From Nocardiopsis ansamitocini (lineage in GTDB: Bacteria; Actinomycetota; Actinomycetes; Streptosporangiales; Streptosporangiaceae): 64,000 nucleotides of DNA. Each line of letters starts with the position of its first letter. The first letter of the stretch is position 1. The stretch covers positions 124,001-188,000 of the forward strand of contig NZ_BSQG01000008.1 of assembly GCF_030268225.1 (NCBI RefSeq), in the 5' to 3' direction. The notes below the pieces were generated by a model that had not been told where the DNA came from, ran no database searches, and was given only the letters and a program-made list of their open reading frames with translations. Position numbers and translations under genes: made by a program. Below are positions 19,441 through 29,050 of the stretch, in pieces.

Positions 19441-20484
19441 ATGAGTACTACGACCAGCGTCATGCGTTCGGAGATCAACGAGCAGCCCGCGGCGCTGCGC
19501 CGGACCCTGGACGTGCTCCTGCCCCAGACGACCGAGATCGCGGCGCTGGCCAAGGAGACCCGCCAAGTGCTGTTCATCGCGCGCGGCTCCTCCGACAACG
19601 CCGCCGTCTACGGCAGCTATCTCCTCCAGGCGCACTCGGGCCGGCTCGCCACCCTGGCGTCGCCCTCCATCGCCACGACCTACGGCGCCGAGGTGGACCT
19701 GTCCGGTGTGCTCGCCGTCGCCATCTCCCAGTCGGGCAAGACCGAGGAGATCGTGGAGACCATGAACTGGGCGGCCCGGTGCGGCGCCCGGACGGTCGGC
19801 ATCACCAACGGTGCGGGCTCGCCCATGGCCGAGATCGCCGACGTCGCCCTGGTCACGCAGGCCGGCGACGAGTTCGCCGTTCCCGCGACCAAGACCTACA
19901 CCGCCCAGCTCGCCGCGCTCGCGGTCCTGGCCCTGGGCGTGGGAGCCGACCTCTCCGAGGACGAGTTGCGCGCGGTCCCCGACGCGATCGGGGCCACCCT
20001 GGCCGGCCCCGAGGACTCCATCGACGCCATCGTGGAGAGCCTCATCGGTGTCTCCGGCGCCGTGGTCTCCGGGCGCGGGATGGCTTTCTCCACCGCGCTT
20101 GAGGCGGCCCTCAAGCTCAAGGAGGCGTGCTACCTGCACGCGATGGGGCTCTCCTACGCGGACCTGCTGCACGGCCCCATCGCGGTGGTGGACGGCCTGA
20201 CCCCCGCGCTGCTGGTCGCCGCCAACTCGGGCCCGACCCTGGCCGGCACCGTCGCCCTCGCCGAGCGGGTGCGCGCGGCGGGAGCCCCCGCCTACGCCAT
20301 CGGCGGCGGCGCGGCCCTGGCGGGTGCCTGCGACCTGTCCACCGGGATTCCGGACCTGCCCGAGTGGCTGGCCCCGATCAGCCTCATCGTTCCCGCGCAG
20401 ATCATCACCGAGAAGCTGGCGCGCGGGCTGGGATACGACCCCGACGCGCCGCGCAGCCTCAACAAGGTCACCCAGACCTCCTAG
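19441..20484 (+). CDS. SIS-domain glucosamine-6-phosphate deaminase/isomerase (NagB-II type)
   Basis: About 347 residues with two sugar-isomerase (SIS) folds, resembling the isomerase half of GlmS. Visible elements are FIARGSSDNAAVYGSYLLQ, the phosphosugar motif ISQSGKTEEIVE, and the second-domain ALEAALKLKEACYLHAMGL. There is no glutaminase domain. Next to a GlcNAc PTS, and with no classical NagB in the window, it most likely converts glucosamine-6-phosphate to fructose-6-phosphate (NagB-II). AgaS-like activity is the alternative. AGGAAG precedes ATG 19441; the open frame extends upstream but that part overlaps the operators. Confidence 0.8.
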   Translation: MSTTTSVMRSEINEQPAALRRTLDVLLPQTTEIAALAKETRQVLFIARGSSDNAAVYGSYLLQAHSGRLATLASPSIATTYGAEVDLSGVLAVAISQSGKTEEIVETMNWAARCGARTVGITNGAGSPMAEIADVALVTQAGDEFAVPATKTYTAQLAALAVLALGVGADLSEDELRAVPDAIGATLAGPEDSIDAIVESLIGVSGAVVSGRGMAFSTALEAALKLKEACYLHAMGLSYADLLHGPIAVVDGLTPALLVAANSGPTLAGTVALAERVRAAGAPAYAIGGGAALAGACDLSTGIPDLPEWLAPISLIVPAQIITEKLARGLGYDPDAPRSLNKVTQTS

Positions 20485-20574
20485 GCCCAGGCGCCACACG
20501 CCCCTTAAGCTCGGCAAGCACACCACACATCGTTCGCGTGGGCGTCAGGGCCCGCGCTAGCCACGGAGGAACAG

Positions 20575-20811
20575 ATGGCCGACAAGGCAGCCGCGATCGT
20601 CGCCGGACTGGGCGGCGCCGGCAACATCGAGGACATCGAGGCCTGCATCACGCGTCTGCGCACCGAGGTCACCGATGCCGCCAAGGTCGACCAGGCCGCG
20701 TTGAAGGCGGCCGGCGCGCACGGAGTGCTGGTCTCCGGCAACATCGTGCAGGTCGTCGTCGGACCCGAGGCGGACTCGCTCACCGACGACATCAACGACC
20801 TGCTCGACTGA
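20575..20811 (+). CDS. nagF: PTS EIIB, glucose/GlcNAc family
   Basis: A 78-residue stand-alone EIIB. The phosphorylated cysteine is Cys24 in IEDIEACITRLRTEV, the classical EIIB-Glc motif. GGAGG precedes the ATG by a normal distance. It accepts phosphate from EIIA and passes it to the sugar carried by the separate EIIC. It lies 90 bases after the deaminase gene in a rightward series that continues with EIIA, HAD phosphatase, HPr and EI. Confidence 0.9.
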   Translation: MADKAAAIVAGLGGAGNIEDIEACITRLRTEVTDAAKVDQAALKAAGAHGVLVSGNIVQVVVGPEADSLTDDINDLLD

Positions 20812-20911
20812 TCTCACCCGCATCAACTCCGGGCAGGGCGGTCCGGCCGGGCCGGCTCCCAGCAGGTGGGAGCCGCCCGGCGCCGTCTCCCCGGCCGAGG
20901 AGGCAACGACA

Positions 20912-21376
20912 GTGCTTTCCGTGCTTTCGCCCGTGACAGGTACGGCGGTGGGACTCGAAGAGGTCCCCGATCCGGTGTTCGCCCAAGGGATGGTCGGGCC
21001 GGGAACAGCGATCCGGCCCGAACCGGGGCTCCAGACCGCGGTCTCCCCGGTCGACGGACGGGTGGTCAAGCTGCATCCGCACGCCTTCGTCGTCGTCGGC
21101 GCGGCCGACGGGAACGGCAACGGCGGCAAGGGTGTCCTGGTCCACCTGGGCATCGACACCGTCCGGCTCGACGGCAAGGGCTTCACCGCCCTGGTCGCGG
21201 AGGGGGACGACGTCGTCGCCGGCCAGGACCTGATCCGATGGAACCCCACCGATGTCCTCGAAGGCGGATTGTCGCCGATCGTTCCGGTCATCGCCCTGGA
21301 CGCGGTCGGGGACGTGGTCTCGCGCCCGGTCACCGGGGAAGTGAATCGGGGAGCACTGCTGTTTCAGTGGGCGTGA
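20912..21376 (+). CDS. crr: PTS EIIA, glucose family (Crr-like)
   Basis: A 154-residue EIIA-Glc-type protein. The phospho-acceptor is probably His78 in VLVHLGIDTV, with partner His57 in LHPHAFVVV. A small GNGNGG insertion between them makes the spacing 21 rather than the 15 of E. coli. It starts at GTG 20912 with a GAGGAGG ribosome-binding site. The stop overlaps the next gene start (GTGA), which suggests coupling with the HAD phosphatase. Confidence 0.9.
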   Translation: MLSVLSPVTGTAVGLEEVPDPVFAQGMVGPGTAIRPEPGLQTAVSPVDGRVVKLHPHAFVVVGAADGNGNGGKGVLVHLGIDTVRLDGKGFTALVAEGDDVVAGQDLIRWNPTDVLEGGLSPIVPVIALDAVGDVVSRPVTGEVNRGALLFQWA

Positions 21377-22044
21377 GCGAATTGATAACCGATGACACCC
21401 GACCGCGTGCCGCCCTGTTCGACCTCGACGGCACCCTGATCAACAGCGAACCCCGCAGCATGGCCGTGTGGTCCAGGCTGCTCACCGCCTACGGTGTTCC
21501 CCACGACGACCAGGTCCTGCACGGTTTCATGGGGCGGCGCGGGGTGGACGTCCTCGCCGAGCAGCCGCACCTGTTCCCCGGGCTCAGCCTCGCCGAGCTC
21601 AGGGGCGAGATCCGCCGGCACGGCGAGGCGCCCGGGCTCCCCGACGTCGAGCACCTTCCCGAATCGGTGGCGTTCCTGCGCGTCCTGCACGCCGAGGGAG
21701 TGCCGTTCGGCCTGGTCACCTCGGCGGGGCGCGACTGGGCGGAGCTCGCCCTGGAGCAGCTCGGCGTCCGCGAACTGTTCCGGGGGCTGGTCACGGCCGA
21801 CGACGTCACCGAGGGCAAGCCGCACCCGCAGGGGTACCTCGACGGCGCGCGGATCCTCGGCTACGCCCCCGAGCACATCGTGGTCTTCGAGGACACCCCG
21901 GCCGGAATCCTGGCCGGCAAGAGCGCGGGAATGCGGGTCGTGGGCATCACCACGACCCACGCCCGCTCCGTACTGGGACAGGCCGACCTGGTGGTCGACC
22001 ATCTCACCGAGGTCGACTGGCCGCGCCTGGCCGCCCGAACCTGA
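21373..22044 (+). CDS. HAD-superfamily phosphatase (beta-phosphoglucomutase-like)
   Basis: About 223 residues with complete HAD motifs: FDLDGTLINSE (nucleophile and acid Asp), LVTSAGRDW, Lys in EGKPHPQGYLDGA, and VFEDTPAGILAGKSAG. The cap type resembles beta-phosphoglucomutases and sugar-phosphate phosphatases. The start is GTG 21373 (GTGA overlap with crr) or GTG 21367. Its place inside the PTS operon suggests dephosphorylation of a hexose phosphate, possibly to relieve sugar-phosphate stress; the substrate is unknown. Confidence 0.85.
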   Translation: MSELITDDTRPRAALFDLDGTLINSEPRSMAVWSRLLTAYGVPHDDQVLHGFMGRRGVDVLAEQPHLFPGLSLAELRGEIRRHGEAPGLPDVEHLPESVAFLRVLHAEGVPFGLVTSAGRDWAELALEQLGVRELFRGLVTADDVTEGKPHPQGYLDGARILGYAPEHIVVFEDTPAGILAGKSAGMRVVGITTTHARSVLGQADLVVDHLTEVDWPRLAART

Positions 22045-22148
22045 CCGCCCACCCCCTGACATCCCCATCCCCTGGTGCGGCGCGGTGCGTCCGCGTCTCG
22101 CACCACGGCCCCGTCGCGGGGCCGACGACATCGAAGCGAGGTAGCACC

Positions 22149-22406
22149 GTGGCCGAGCGCCGGGTGAAGATCGAGTCCAAGGTCGGGCTGCACGCCCGTC
22201 CGGCGTCCCTGTTCGTCAAGGCCGCATCCGCGTTCGACGGCGACGTGCACGTCGCCAAGGGCGACGCCGCACCGGTGTCGGCCAAGAGCATCCTGGGGGT
22301 CATGAGCCTGGGGGCCAAGCACGGCGACGAGATCGTCGTCACCGCCGAGGGGGAGGGCGCCGAGGCGCTGCTGGACACCCTCGCCGAGATCGCCAACGCC
22401 GACTGA
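22149..22406 (+). CDS. ptsH: Phosphocarrier protein HPr
   Basis: An 85-residue HPr with phospho-acceptor His15 in GLHARPAS and a Ser47 position equivalent to the regulatory Ser46 (VSAKSILGVMSLG). It starts at GTG 22149 with GAGG upstream. It passes phosphate from EI to EIIA. It is directly upstream of ptsI. Confidence 0.95.
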   Translation: MAERRVKIESKVGLHARPASLFVKAASAFDGDVHVAKGDAAPVSAKSILGVMSLGAKHGDEIVVTAEGEGAEALLDTLAEIANAD

Positions 22407-22496
22407 CCGCACGGGCGTCCCGGTGCGCACGGTTCCCCCGCACCGGGACGCCCCGCCCGCCCGGCCCCTCCTCCCACCGACCAGTCAGGATTGCCC

Positions 22497-24203
22497 ATGA
22501 CCGATCCAGTAGCCCCCCAGGGGCCGGTGGCGCTGTCCGGCGTCGGAGTCAGCACCGGGACGGGATACGGCCCCGCCCTCCGGTTGAGCCGTGCGGCGCC
22601 CATTCCCGCCGAGGGTGAATCGCACACCGGCGACGCGGACGCGGAGACGGCCGCTGCCCGCGCGGCGCTGGAGGGGACCGCCGCCGAACTCACCGAACGC
22701 GGCGAGCGGGCCGGCCGGGAAGCGCAGGAGGTCCTGGAGGCCCAGGCCCTCATGGCCCGCGACCCGGGGCTGGCCGCCGACGTCGAACGCCGGATCGCCG
22801 GGGGCGCCTCGGCGGCCCGCGCCGTCCACGACGCCTTCGTCGGCTACCGCGCACTGCTTTCCGAGGCCGGCGCCTTCTTCGCCGCGCGCGTCGCCGACCT
22901 CGACGACGTGCGCGACCGGGTCGTCGCCACCCTCATGGGGCTCCCCGTCCCGGGCGTGCCCCACTCGGACGTGCCCTTCGTCCTGCTCGCCCACGACCTC
23001 GCCCCGGCCGACACCGCACTGCTGGACCCCGACCTGGTGCTCGCCTTCGTCACCGTGGAGGGCGGCCCCACCAGCCACACCGCCATCCTGGCCCGCTCCC
23101 TGGGGCTGCCGGCGGTCGTCGCCTGCGCCGGGTCGAACCTGATCGCCGAGCACACCCCGGTACTGGTGGACGGCGCCACCGGTGAGGTCGCGGTGCGCCC
23201 CGATCCCCAACAGGTGGAGCGCGCCAAGGCCCGTGCCGCGGTGCGCGCCGAGGCCGCCGCGCGCAGCACCGGTCCGGGGCGGACCTGTGACGGCCACCCG
23301 GTTCCGCTGCTCGCCAACATCGGCGGTCCTCAGGACCTGCCCGCTGCCCTGGAACTGGGAGCGGAAGGGGTGGGCCTGTACCGCAGCGAATTCCTCTTCC
23401 TCGACCGCGCCGACGCCCCGGCCCACGACGAGCAGGTCGCCGCCTACCGCGCCGTCCTGGAGGCGTTCCCCGGCGCGAAGGTCGTGGTGCGTACCCTGGA
23501 CTCCGGCGCGGACAAGCCGCTGGCCTTCCTGCCCCCGAGGGCGCCCGAGCCCAACCCCGCACTGGGCGAACGGGGCCTGCGCATGATGCGCCGCCACCCC
23601 GAGATCCTGCGCGCCCAGCTCGCGGCCCTGGCCGACGCCCACCGCGACACCGAGGCCGACCTGCACGTGATGGCGCCGATGGTCACCGACGTCGAGGACG
23701 CCGAGTGGTTCGCCGCAGAGGCCGCCGCGGCCGGACTCGCCACCGCGGGGGTCATGGTCGAGGTCCCGGCCGCGGCCCTGCGCGCCGCCCGCCTCACGGA
23801 TGCGGCCGCGTTCTTCAGTATCGGCACCAACGACCTCACCCAGTACGCCTGCGCCGCGGACCGGGAGGCGGGTTCGCTGAGCCGTTTCCAGGACTCCTGG
23901 CAGCCGGGGGTGCTGGAACTGGTGGCGATGACCGCGCGGGCCGCCCGGGAGGCGGAGCGCTCCTGCGGGGTCTGCGGCGAGGCCGCCGCCGACCCGTTCC
24001 TGGCCTGCGTCCTGGTGGGCATGGGGGTCGACAGCCTGTCGATGGGTGCCACCGCGCTGCCCCTCGTGCGCGCGGCCCTGGCCGCCTCCAGCCTCGCGCA
24101 GTGCCGGGCGGCGGCCGAGGCGGCCCTGGCCGCCCGCGGGGCCGCCGAGGCCAAGCAGGCCGCGCGGGACGCCCTGCCGGGCGTGACCGCGCTGGGGGTG
24201 TGA
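22497..24203 (+). CDS. ptsI: PTS Enzyme I (phosphoenolpyruvate-protein phosphotransferase)
   Basis: A 568-residue Enzyme I. The phosphohistidine is His194 in GGPTSHTAILARS. The PEP-binding domain includes GLYRSEFLFLDR, NPALGERGLRM, FSIGTNDLTQYA and the catalytic Cys region SCGVCGEAA. Length is normal for the family. The ATG at 22497 follows a TTG codon in frame and has AGGA upstream. It completes a full general PTS in one locus. Confidence 0.95.
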   Translation: MTDPVAPQGPVALSGVGVSTGTGYGPALRLSRAAPIPAEGESHTGDADAETAAARAALEGTAAELTERGERAGREAQEVLEAQALMARDPGLAADVERRIAGGASAARAVHDAFVGYRALLSEAGAFFAARVADLDDVRDRVVATLMGLPVPGVPHSDVPFVLLAHDLAPADTALLDPDLVLAFVTVEGGPTSHTAILARSLGLPAVVACAGSNLIAEHTPVLVDGATGEVAVRPDPQQVERAKARAAVRAEAAARSTGPGRTCDGHPVPLLANIGGPQDLPAALELGAEGVGLYRSEFLFLDRADAPAHDEQVAAYRAVLEAFPGAKVVVRTLDSGADKPLAFLPPRAPEPNPALGERGLRMMRRHPEILRAQLAALADAHRDTEADLHVMAPMVTDVEDAEWFAAEAAAAGLATAGVMVEVPAAALRAARLTDAAAFFSIGTNDLTQYACAADREAGSLSRFQDSWQPGVLELVAMTARAAREAERSCGVCGEAAADPFLACVLVGMGVDSLSMGATALPLVRAALAASSLAQCRAAAEAALAARGAAEAKQAARDALPGVTALGV

Positions 24204-24430
24204 CGCACCGGGGACCGGAGTGACCCACCGTGGCCCTGGACACCCTCCGGCCGCGCCCGGTCCGGCGCGGCAGGGGCTCGACCCGCGACTGAACCGGGTG
24301 CGCGGGCGCGACGCCCCCCCCGCGCGCCGGGCGGTGCGGCGCCCGGCTCGGGCGAACCCGGCGAACTCCCGCCGGCGGCGGGCTAGGGTGGGCGCCGAAC
24401 CCCCCGATCCGCCGACCGAAAGCCACCACC

Positions 24431-26086
<1,656 letters not shown>

Positions 26087-26257
26087 GACGGCACAGGGGC
26101 GGCACCTCCCCACCGGCCACCCGGGCCCGGGCGGGGAGGCTGCCTCGCGGCCGCGACCAGGGGATTGCCTGTTATGCACTTTTTGTTTGCGGAGTCCGTT
26201 TCTCCACAAGTGAATGAAAAAGCGGTTACCCGCTGGTAGAGTCCCAGGTCAACAAGA

Positions 26258-26469
26258 GTGCTCCCCGCGTATGCGGGGATGGTCCGTTCGCGATCAGCGT
26301 CGTGTGGGCGTGGATGCGGTGCTCCCCGCGTATGCGGGGATGGTCCCAATGACAACTGCGTCGAGGTCCAAGACTGTGTGGTGCTCCCCGCGTATGCGGG
26401 GATGGTCCGCGACCATTCGTTTTCAAATACGCATCGAGGATGTGCTCCCCGCGTATGCGGGGATGGTTG
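26258..26469 (+). CRISPR. CRISPR array 1: 4 repeats, 3 spacers, type I-E-like
   Basis: Repeats of about 28 bases start at 26258, 26319, 26381 and 26442, separated by spacers of 33, 34 and 33 bases. The repeat core is CTCCCCGCGTATGCGGGGAT, a 6-bp stem (CCCCGC/GCGGGG) around GTAT, preceded by GTG and followed by GGTCC. The last repeat is degenerate at its 3' end (GGTTG), marking the trailer end. The leader should therefore be to the left, where 26170-26257 is A/T-richer than average. Repeat and spacer lengths are those of type I-E. No cas gene is in the window. Confidence 0.93.
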
Positions 26470-26633
26470 TTTCGCCTCATATCCAGTGGACAGTCGCCTG
26501 CCGTGTACCTCGTCTGGGCGGTGGCCAGGTGTGGCGGTATGCCTTTGCGGTGGGTCGGGAGTGGTTCTGCTTTGGTGGGAAGTTCTCGCCTGGCGTCGTT
26601 GTAAGAGGTAGGCTCGGCCTTGGATGAATACAC

Positions 26634-26670
26634 CGAAGGGCCCCGGTTTTCCGGGGCCCTTCGCGTTTTT
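26634..26670 (+). terminator. Strong intrinsic terminator after CRISPR array 1
   Basis: A perfect 13-bp stem (26634-26646 with 26651-26663), loop TTTT, then CGTTTTT. The T tract is on the + strand, so it would end the array transcript. It also lies just past the leftward DUF397 gene. Confidence 0.85.
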
Positions 26671-26677
26671 CAGGGGT

Positions 26678-26869
26678 CTAGAGGTGGCCGGTGCGGATTG
26701 CGCCGAGCAGTGCGCACCACTCGGTGTCGCCGAATTCGATGTGGCCCAGGGGCCGGTTCTGGGTGTCGCGGACGGCTGCGCCGTTGAGTAGTCCGGCCAC
26801 TTCCACACAGTCCTGGTTGGTGCTGCTGTAGCTGCTCTTGCGGAACGTCAGACCGGCAGATGAATCCAC
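26678..26869 (-). CDS. DUF397 domain-containing protein
   Basis: A 63-residue protein with the DUF397 pattern LTFRKSSYSSTNQDCVEVAGL and VRDTQNRPLGHIEF. DUF397 proteins are small actinobacterial proteins encoded beside XRE-DUF5753 regulators, as here (9 bases apart, same strand). Such pairs behave like regulator/effector modules in streptomycetes, where some members affect development or antibiotic production. No direct function can be read. Confidence 0.9.
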   Translation of the reverse strand: MDSSAGLTFRKSSYSSTNQDCVEVAGLLNGAAVRDTQNRPLGHIEFGDTEWCALLGAIRTGHL

Positions 26870-26878
26870 AGGTTCTCC

Positions 26879-27742
26879 CTACAGGTTGGCGAGCATGTCT
26901 TTCATGAGTTCGATCGACTCCGACTGGGACCGTGCGGTCACTTGGAGGTGATCGAAGACGTGTCGGTACTCGGCGATGTCGTCGTCCTCTTCGAGGAAGA
27001 GTCCGTCTGTCCGGGTTTCCAGGAACACCATCGGTGCGTCGAGTTCTTCTGGGAAGTCCATGATCACGAACGGTCCGCTCAGGCCAGGGTGCAAGCCTGC
27101 GGAGAAGGGCAGCACCTGGACGGTGATGGCGTTGTCAGGGCGTTCGGACAAGGCGATCAGGTGCTGTAGTTGTTGTTCGGCTACACCGTTGGCAACTGGG
27201 AGGCGTCGCAGGACTCCCTCGTCGATGACTGCCCAGATCGTCGGTGGGAAATCTGCGGAGAGTACGTCTTGCCTGGCCATTCGCGCGGCGACTGCTCGTT
27301 CGACGGCTTCGGGGGAGGGGCGGGTGAGTGCGGCTTGCGCCGAGGCTTGTGCGTAGTCGCGGGTCTGGAGAAGTCCGGGTACGACAAGGGGCTGGTATGT
27401 CCAGACGACGGCTGCTTCGGCTTCAAATCCTACGAAGCTGGATTCGCCGAAGACGTCTTTGAACTTTGCCCACCAGCCGCGTTCTCGGGATTGGCGGGCC
27501 AGGGTGAGTACGGCTTCTCGCTGCGCGGGGTCGGTGACTTCGTACAGGTCGAGTAGCTGCTTCAAGTTCCCCAGGTCGGGGCGCGACCATTTGTTGCCCT
27601 CCATGTGCGCCAGGCGGCCGCGTGACCATTCCAGCGCGCTTGCTGCCACTTCCAGGGTCTTGCCGGACTCGGTGCGTAGGTGCCGGAGCAGTGCGGAGAG
27701 GCGACGCCTGCGGACGGTGGGGCTGATTCTCCTGCTCAACAC
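26879..27742 (-). CDS. XRE-family HTH regulator with DUF5753 domain
   Basis: A 287-residue protein. An N-terminal helix-turn-helix (about residues 12-70, including SGKTLEVAASALEWSRGRLAHME) is followed by a DUF5753 domain (VVPGLLQTRDYAQA, RMARQDVLS, ITVQVLPFSAGLHPGLSGPF). It starts at GTG 27742 with GAGGAG upstream. It forms a unit with the downstream DUF397 gene. It likely binds its own promoter; the ligand is unknown. Confidence 0.9.
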   Translation of the reverse strand: MLSRRISPTVRRRRLSALLRHLRTESGKTLEVAASALEWSRGRLAHMEGNKWSRPDLGNLKQLLDLYEVTDPAQREAVLTLARQSRERGWWAKFKDVFGESSFVGFEAEAAVVWTYQPLVVPGLLQTRDYAQASAQAALTRPSPEAVERAVAARMARQDVLSADFPPTIWAVIDEGVLRRLPVANGVAEQQLQHLIALSERPDNAITVQVLPFSAGLHPGLSGPFVIMDFPEELDAPMVFLETRTDGLFLEEDDDIAEYRHVFDHLQVTARSQSESIELMKDMLANL

Positions 27743-27928
27743 GGCTCCTCGTGGGGGACTGGGCCTTGATCGTAGGCCGATCTTCCCAAGTGGGCATCTT
27801 TCGGAATTCTGATATCGGATTCTGTTCGTTTGCTTGCAAACTTTAGATTCCTAAGTTAATCATAGGAGTGTATTCATTCGATGGGCCGCCTTCATCCAGC
27901 GGCCGTGCACCCCCGGGAGGGGACCCTC

Positions 27929-28345
27929 ATGCGTTTCTTTTCCCTGCTCGCGTTGGCGAGTGTGTTGTTGGTGGCGGCGGTGATGCCCGCTCGGCGGGTG
28001 GGCCGTCACTGCGCCGGTGCCCCCGAAGCCGTGTCGGGTGTGCCCGGGGCGCAGTCCGCACCGATGCGTCAGGCGCGGGTGGTGCCGCGTATTCCGGACT
28101 ATCCGCGTTTCGCTGAGGTGGCGGAGTCGCATTCGGCTCTGTGGGAGGTGACCTACCGTTACGGCGAGGCCGCGCCTTATTCCGCGCGCAACCGGGTCAC
28201 CGCCCACGTGCTCGCGGTCTCCGACGTGGAGTTGTTGGATCACTGCCTGCACGTCTACGAGCCGCCCTCACCGCTGCGCGCCTACACCGCACCGCGCGTA
28301 CGCGCCTACGCCCAGGCTTCGGCGCAGTGCCCGCCGGGCCGGTGA
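27929..28345 (+). CDS. Hypothetical small secreted or membrane-anchored protein
   Basis: A 138-residue protein of unknown family. A hydrophobic N-terminal segment (FFSLLALASVLLVAAVM) looks like a signal peptide or anchor. The remainder is soluble, with ALWEVTYRYGEAAPYSARNRVTAHVL and a Pro-rich end. GGGAGGGG precedes ATG 27929. The stop overlaps the next gene (GTGA), so the two are probably translated together. It diverges from the XRE-DUF5753 gene and begins a four-gene rightward cluster. Confidence 0.6.
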   Translation: MRFFSLLALASVLLVAAVMPARRVGRHCAGAPEAVSGVPGAQSAPMRQARVVPRIPDYPRFAEVAESHSALWEVTYRYGEAAPYSARNRVTAHVLAVSDVELLDHCLHVYEPPSPLRAYTAPRVRAYAQASAQCPPGR

Positions 28346-28614
28346 GCGCGGTGTGCATCCCCGACAGTGTTACTGCGGCCCTGGCCCGGGTGCGGTGGGA
28401 CTTCCCGGCCTGGACCATCACCCACACCTCCGATACCGACCCCCAACGGATGTGGAGCGCCCACCGGCGCGCACCCCTGACCCGGGCCGAACACAGCAGC
28501 GGGCGCAAGCGTCACCTGCACGCCCCCACCCTCGACGCCCTCCTTGCCCAGCTGGGCGCCGAACAGCGGGCCCTGGACGACCACCCCTACTCCTCGGACC
28601 ACTTCGGCCGGTGA
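28342..28614 (+). CDS. Hypothetical small protein
   Basis: A 90-residue protein starting at GTG 28342, overlapping the previous stop by four bases. It contains WTITHTSDTDPQRMWSAHRR and a Leu-rich end (APTLDALLAQLGAEQRALDD). Its shape recalls the small actinobacterial proteins often found near DUF5753 regulators, but I cannot assign a family. It is translationally coupled with the upstream secreted-protein gene. Confidence 0.6.
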   Translation: MSAVCIPDSVTAALARVRWDFPAWTITHTSDTDPQRMWSAHRRAPLTRAEHSSGRKRHLHAPTLDALLAQLGAEQRALDDHPYSSDHFGR

Positions 28615-28747
28615 CCGACCGGACGTCAAGCGGGGGCCGCGCGTTCGCTCACCCCGACACGCGGCCCCTCCCACCCCTCGACCACCAGGTGTGCGCCTGC
28701 CCTCTCGCGGCGGGTGCCGGTTCTGCCCGAACGGACTCCATTCCCTC

Positions 28748-29050
28748 ATGTCTTGCACCGACCCCACCCCCACCGGCCCCGACCCGGATACGGCGTTGGA
28801 AGGCGTCCACGGCGGCCTGTTGATGAATCGCCAGGTCGCGACCCTGTTCGGGGTGGACGCCTCCACCGTGGCCCGCTGGGCCAACAAGGGCCTCATCACC
28901 TACGTCAACACCCCAGGCGGAGCGCGCCGCTACCCCGCAGCCCAGTTCCACGACCTGCTGCGCGAAACCCCGCGCACTAGCTCTGTCAACCACACCGGCC
29001 CGCTGGGCCACGCGGACTCTCCCGGCCGGACACTCCCTGATGGGTGGTGA
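28748..29050 (+). CDS. BldC/MerR-type helix-turn-helix protein
   Basis: A 100-residue protein. The central region MNRQVATLFGVDASTVARWA, followed by a wing GGARRYPAAQFHDLL, is a MerR-like DNA-binding fold. It resembles BldC and excisionase-like proteins, with a short variable N-terminus and a polar C-terminus. The last 11 bases overlap the start of the next gene, which encodes a DUF5753 domain. The pairing suggests the two proteins work together, the HTH for DNA and the DUF5753 for sensing. Confidence 0.75.
   Translation: MSCTDPTPTGPDPDTALEGVHGGLLMNRQVATLFGVDASTVARWANKGLITYVNTPGGARRYPAAQFHDLLRETPRTSSVNHTGPLGHADSPGRTLPDGW

Noticed and set aside
26214-26633. Open frames across CRISPR array 1 on both strands with repeated SPRMRGW/SPHTRGA peptides
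   Set aside because: The repeated peptides are translations of the CRISPR repeats, not protein repeats. The same applies to the [17 protein letters not shown] frames over array 2.
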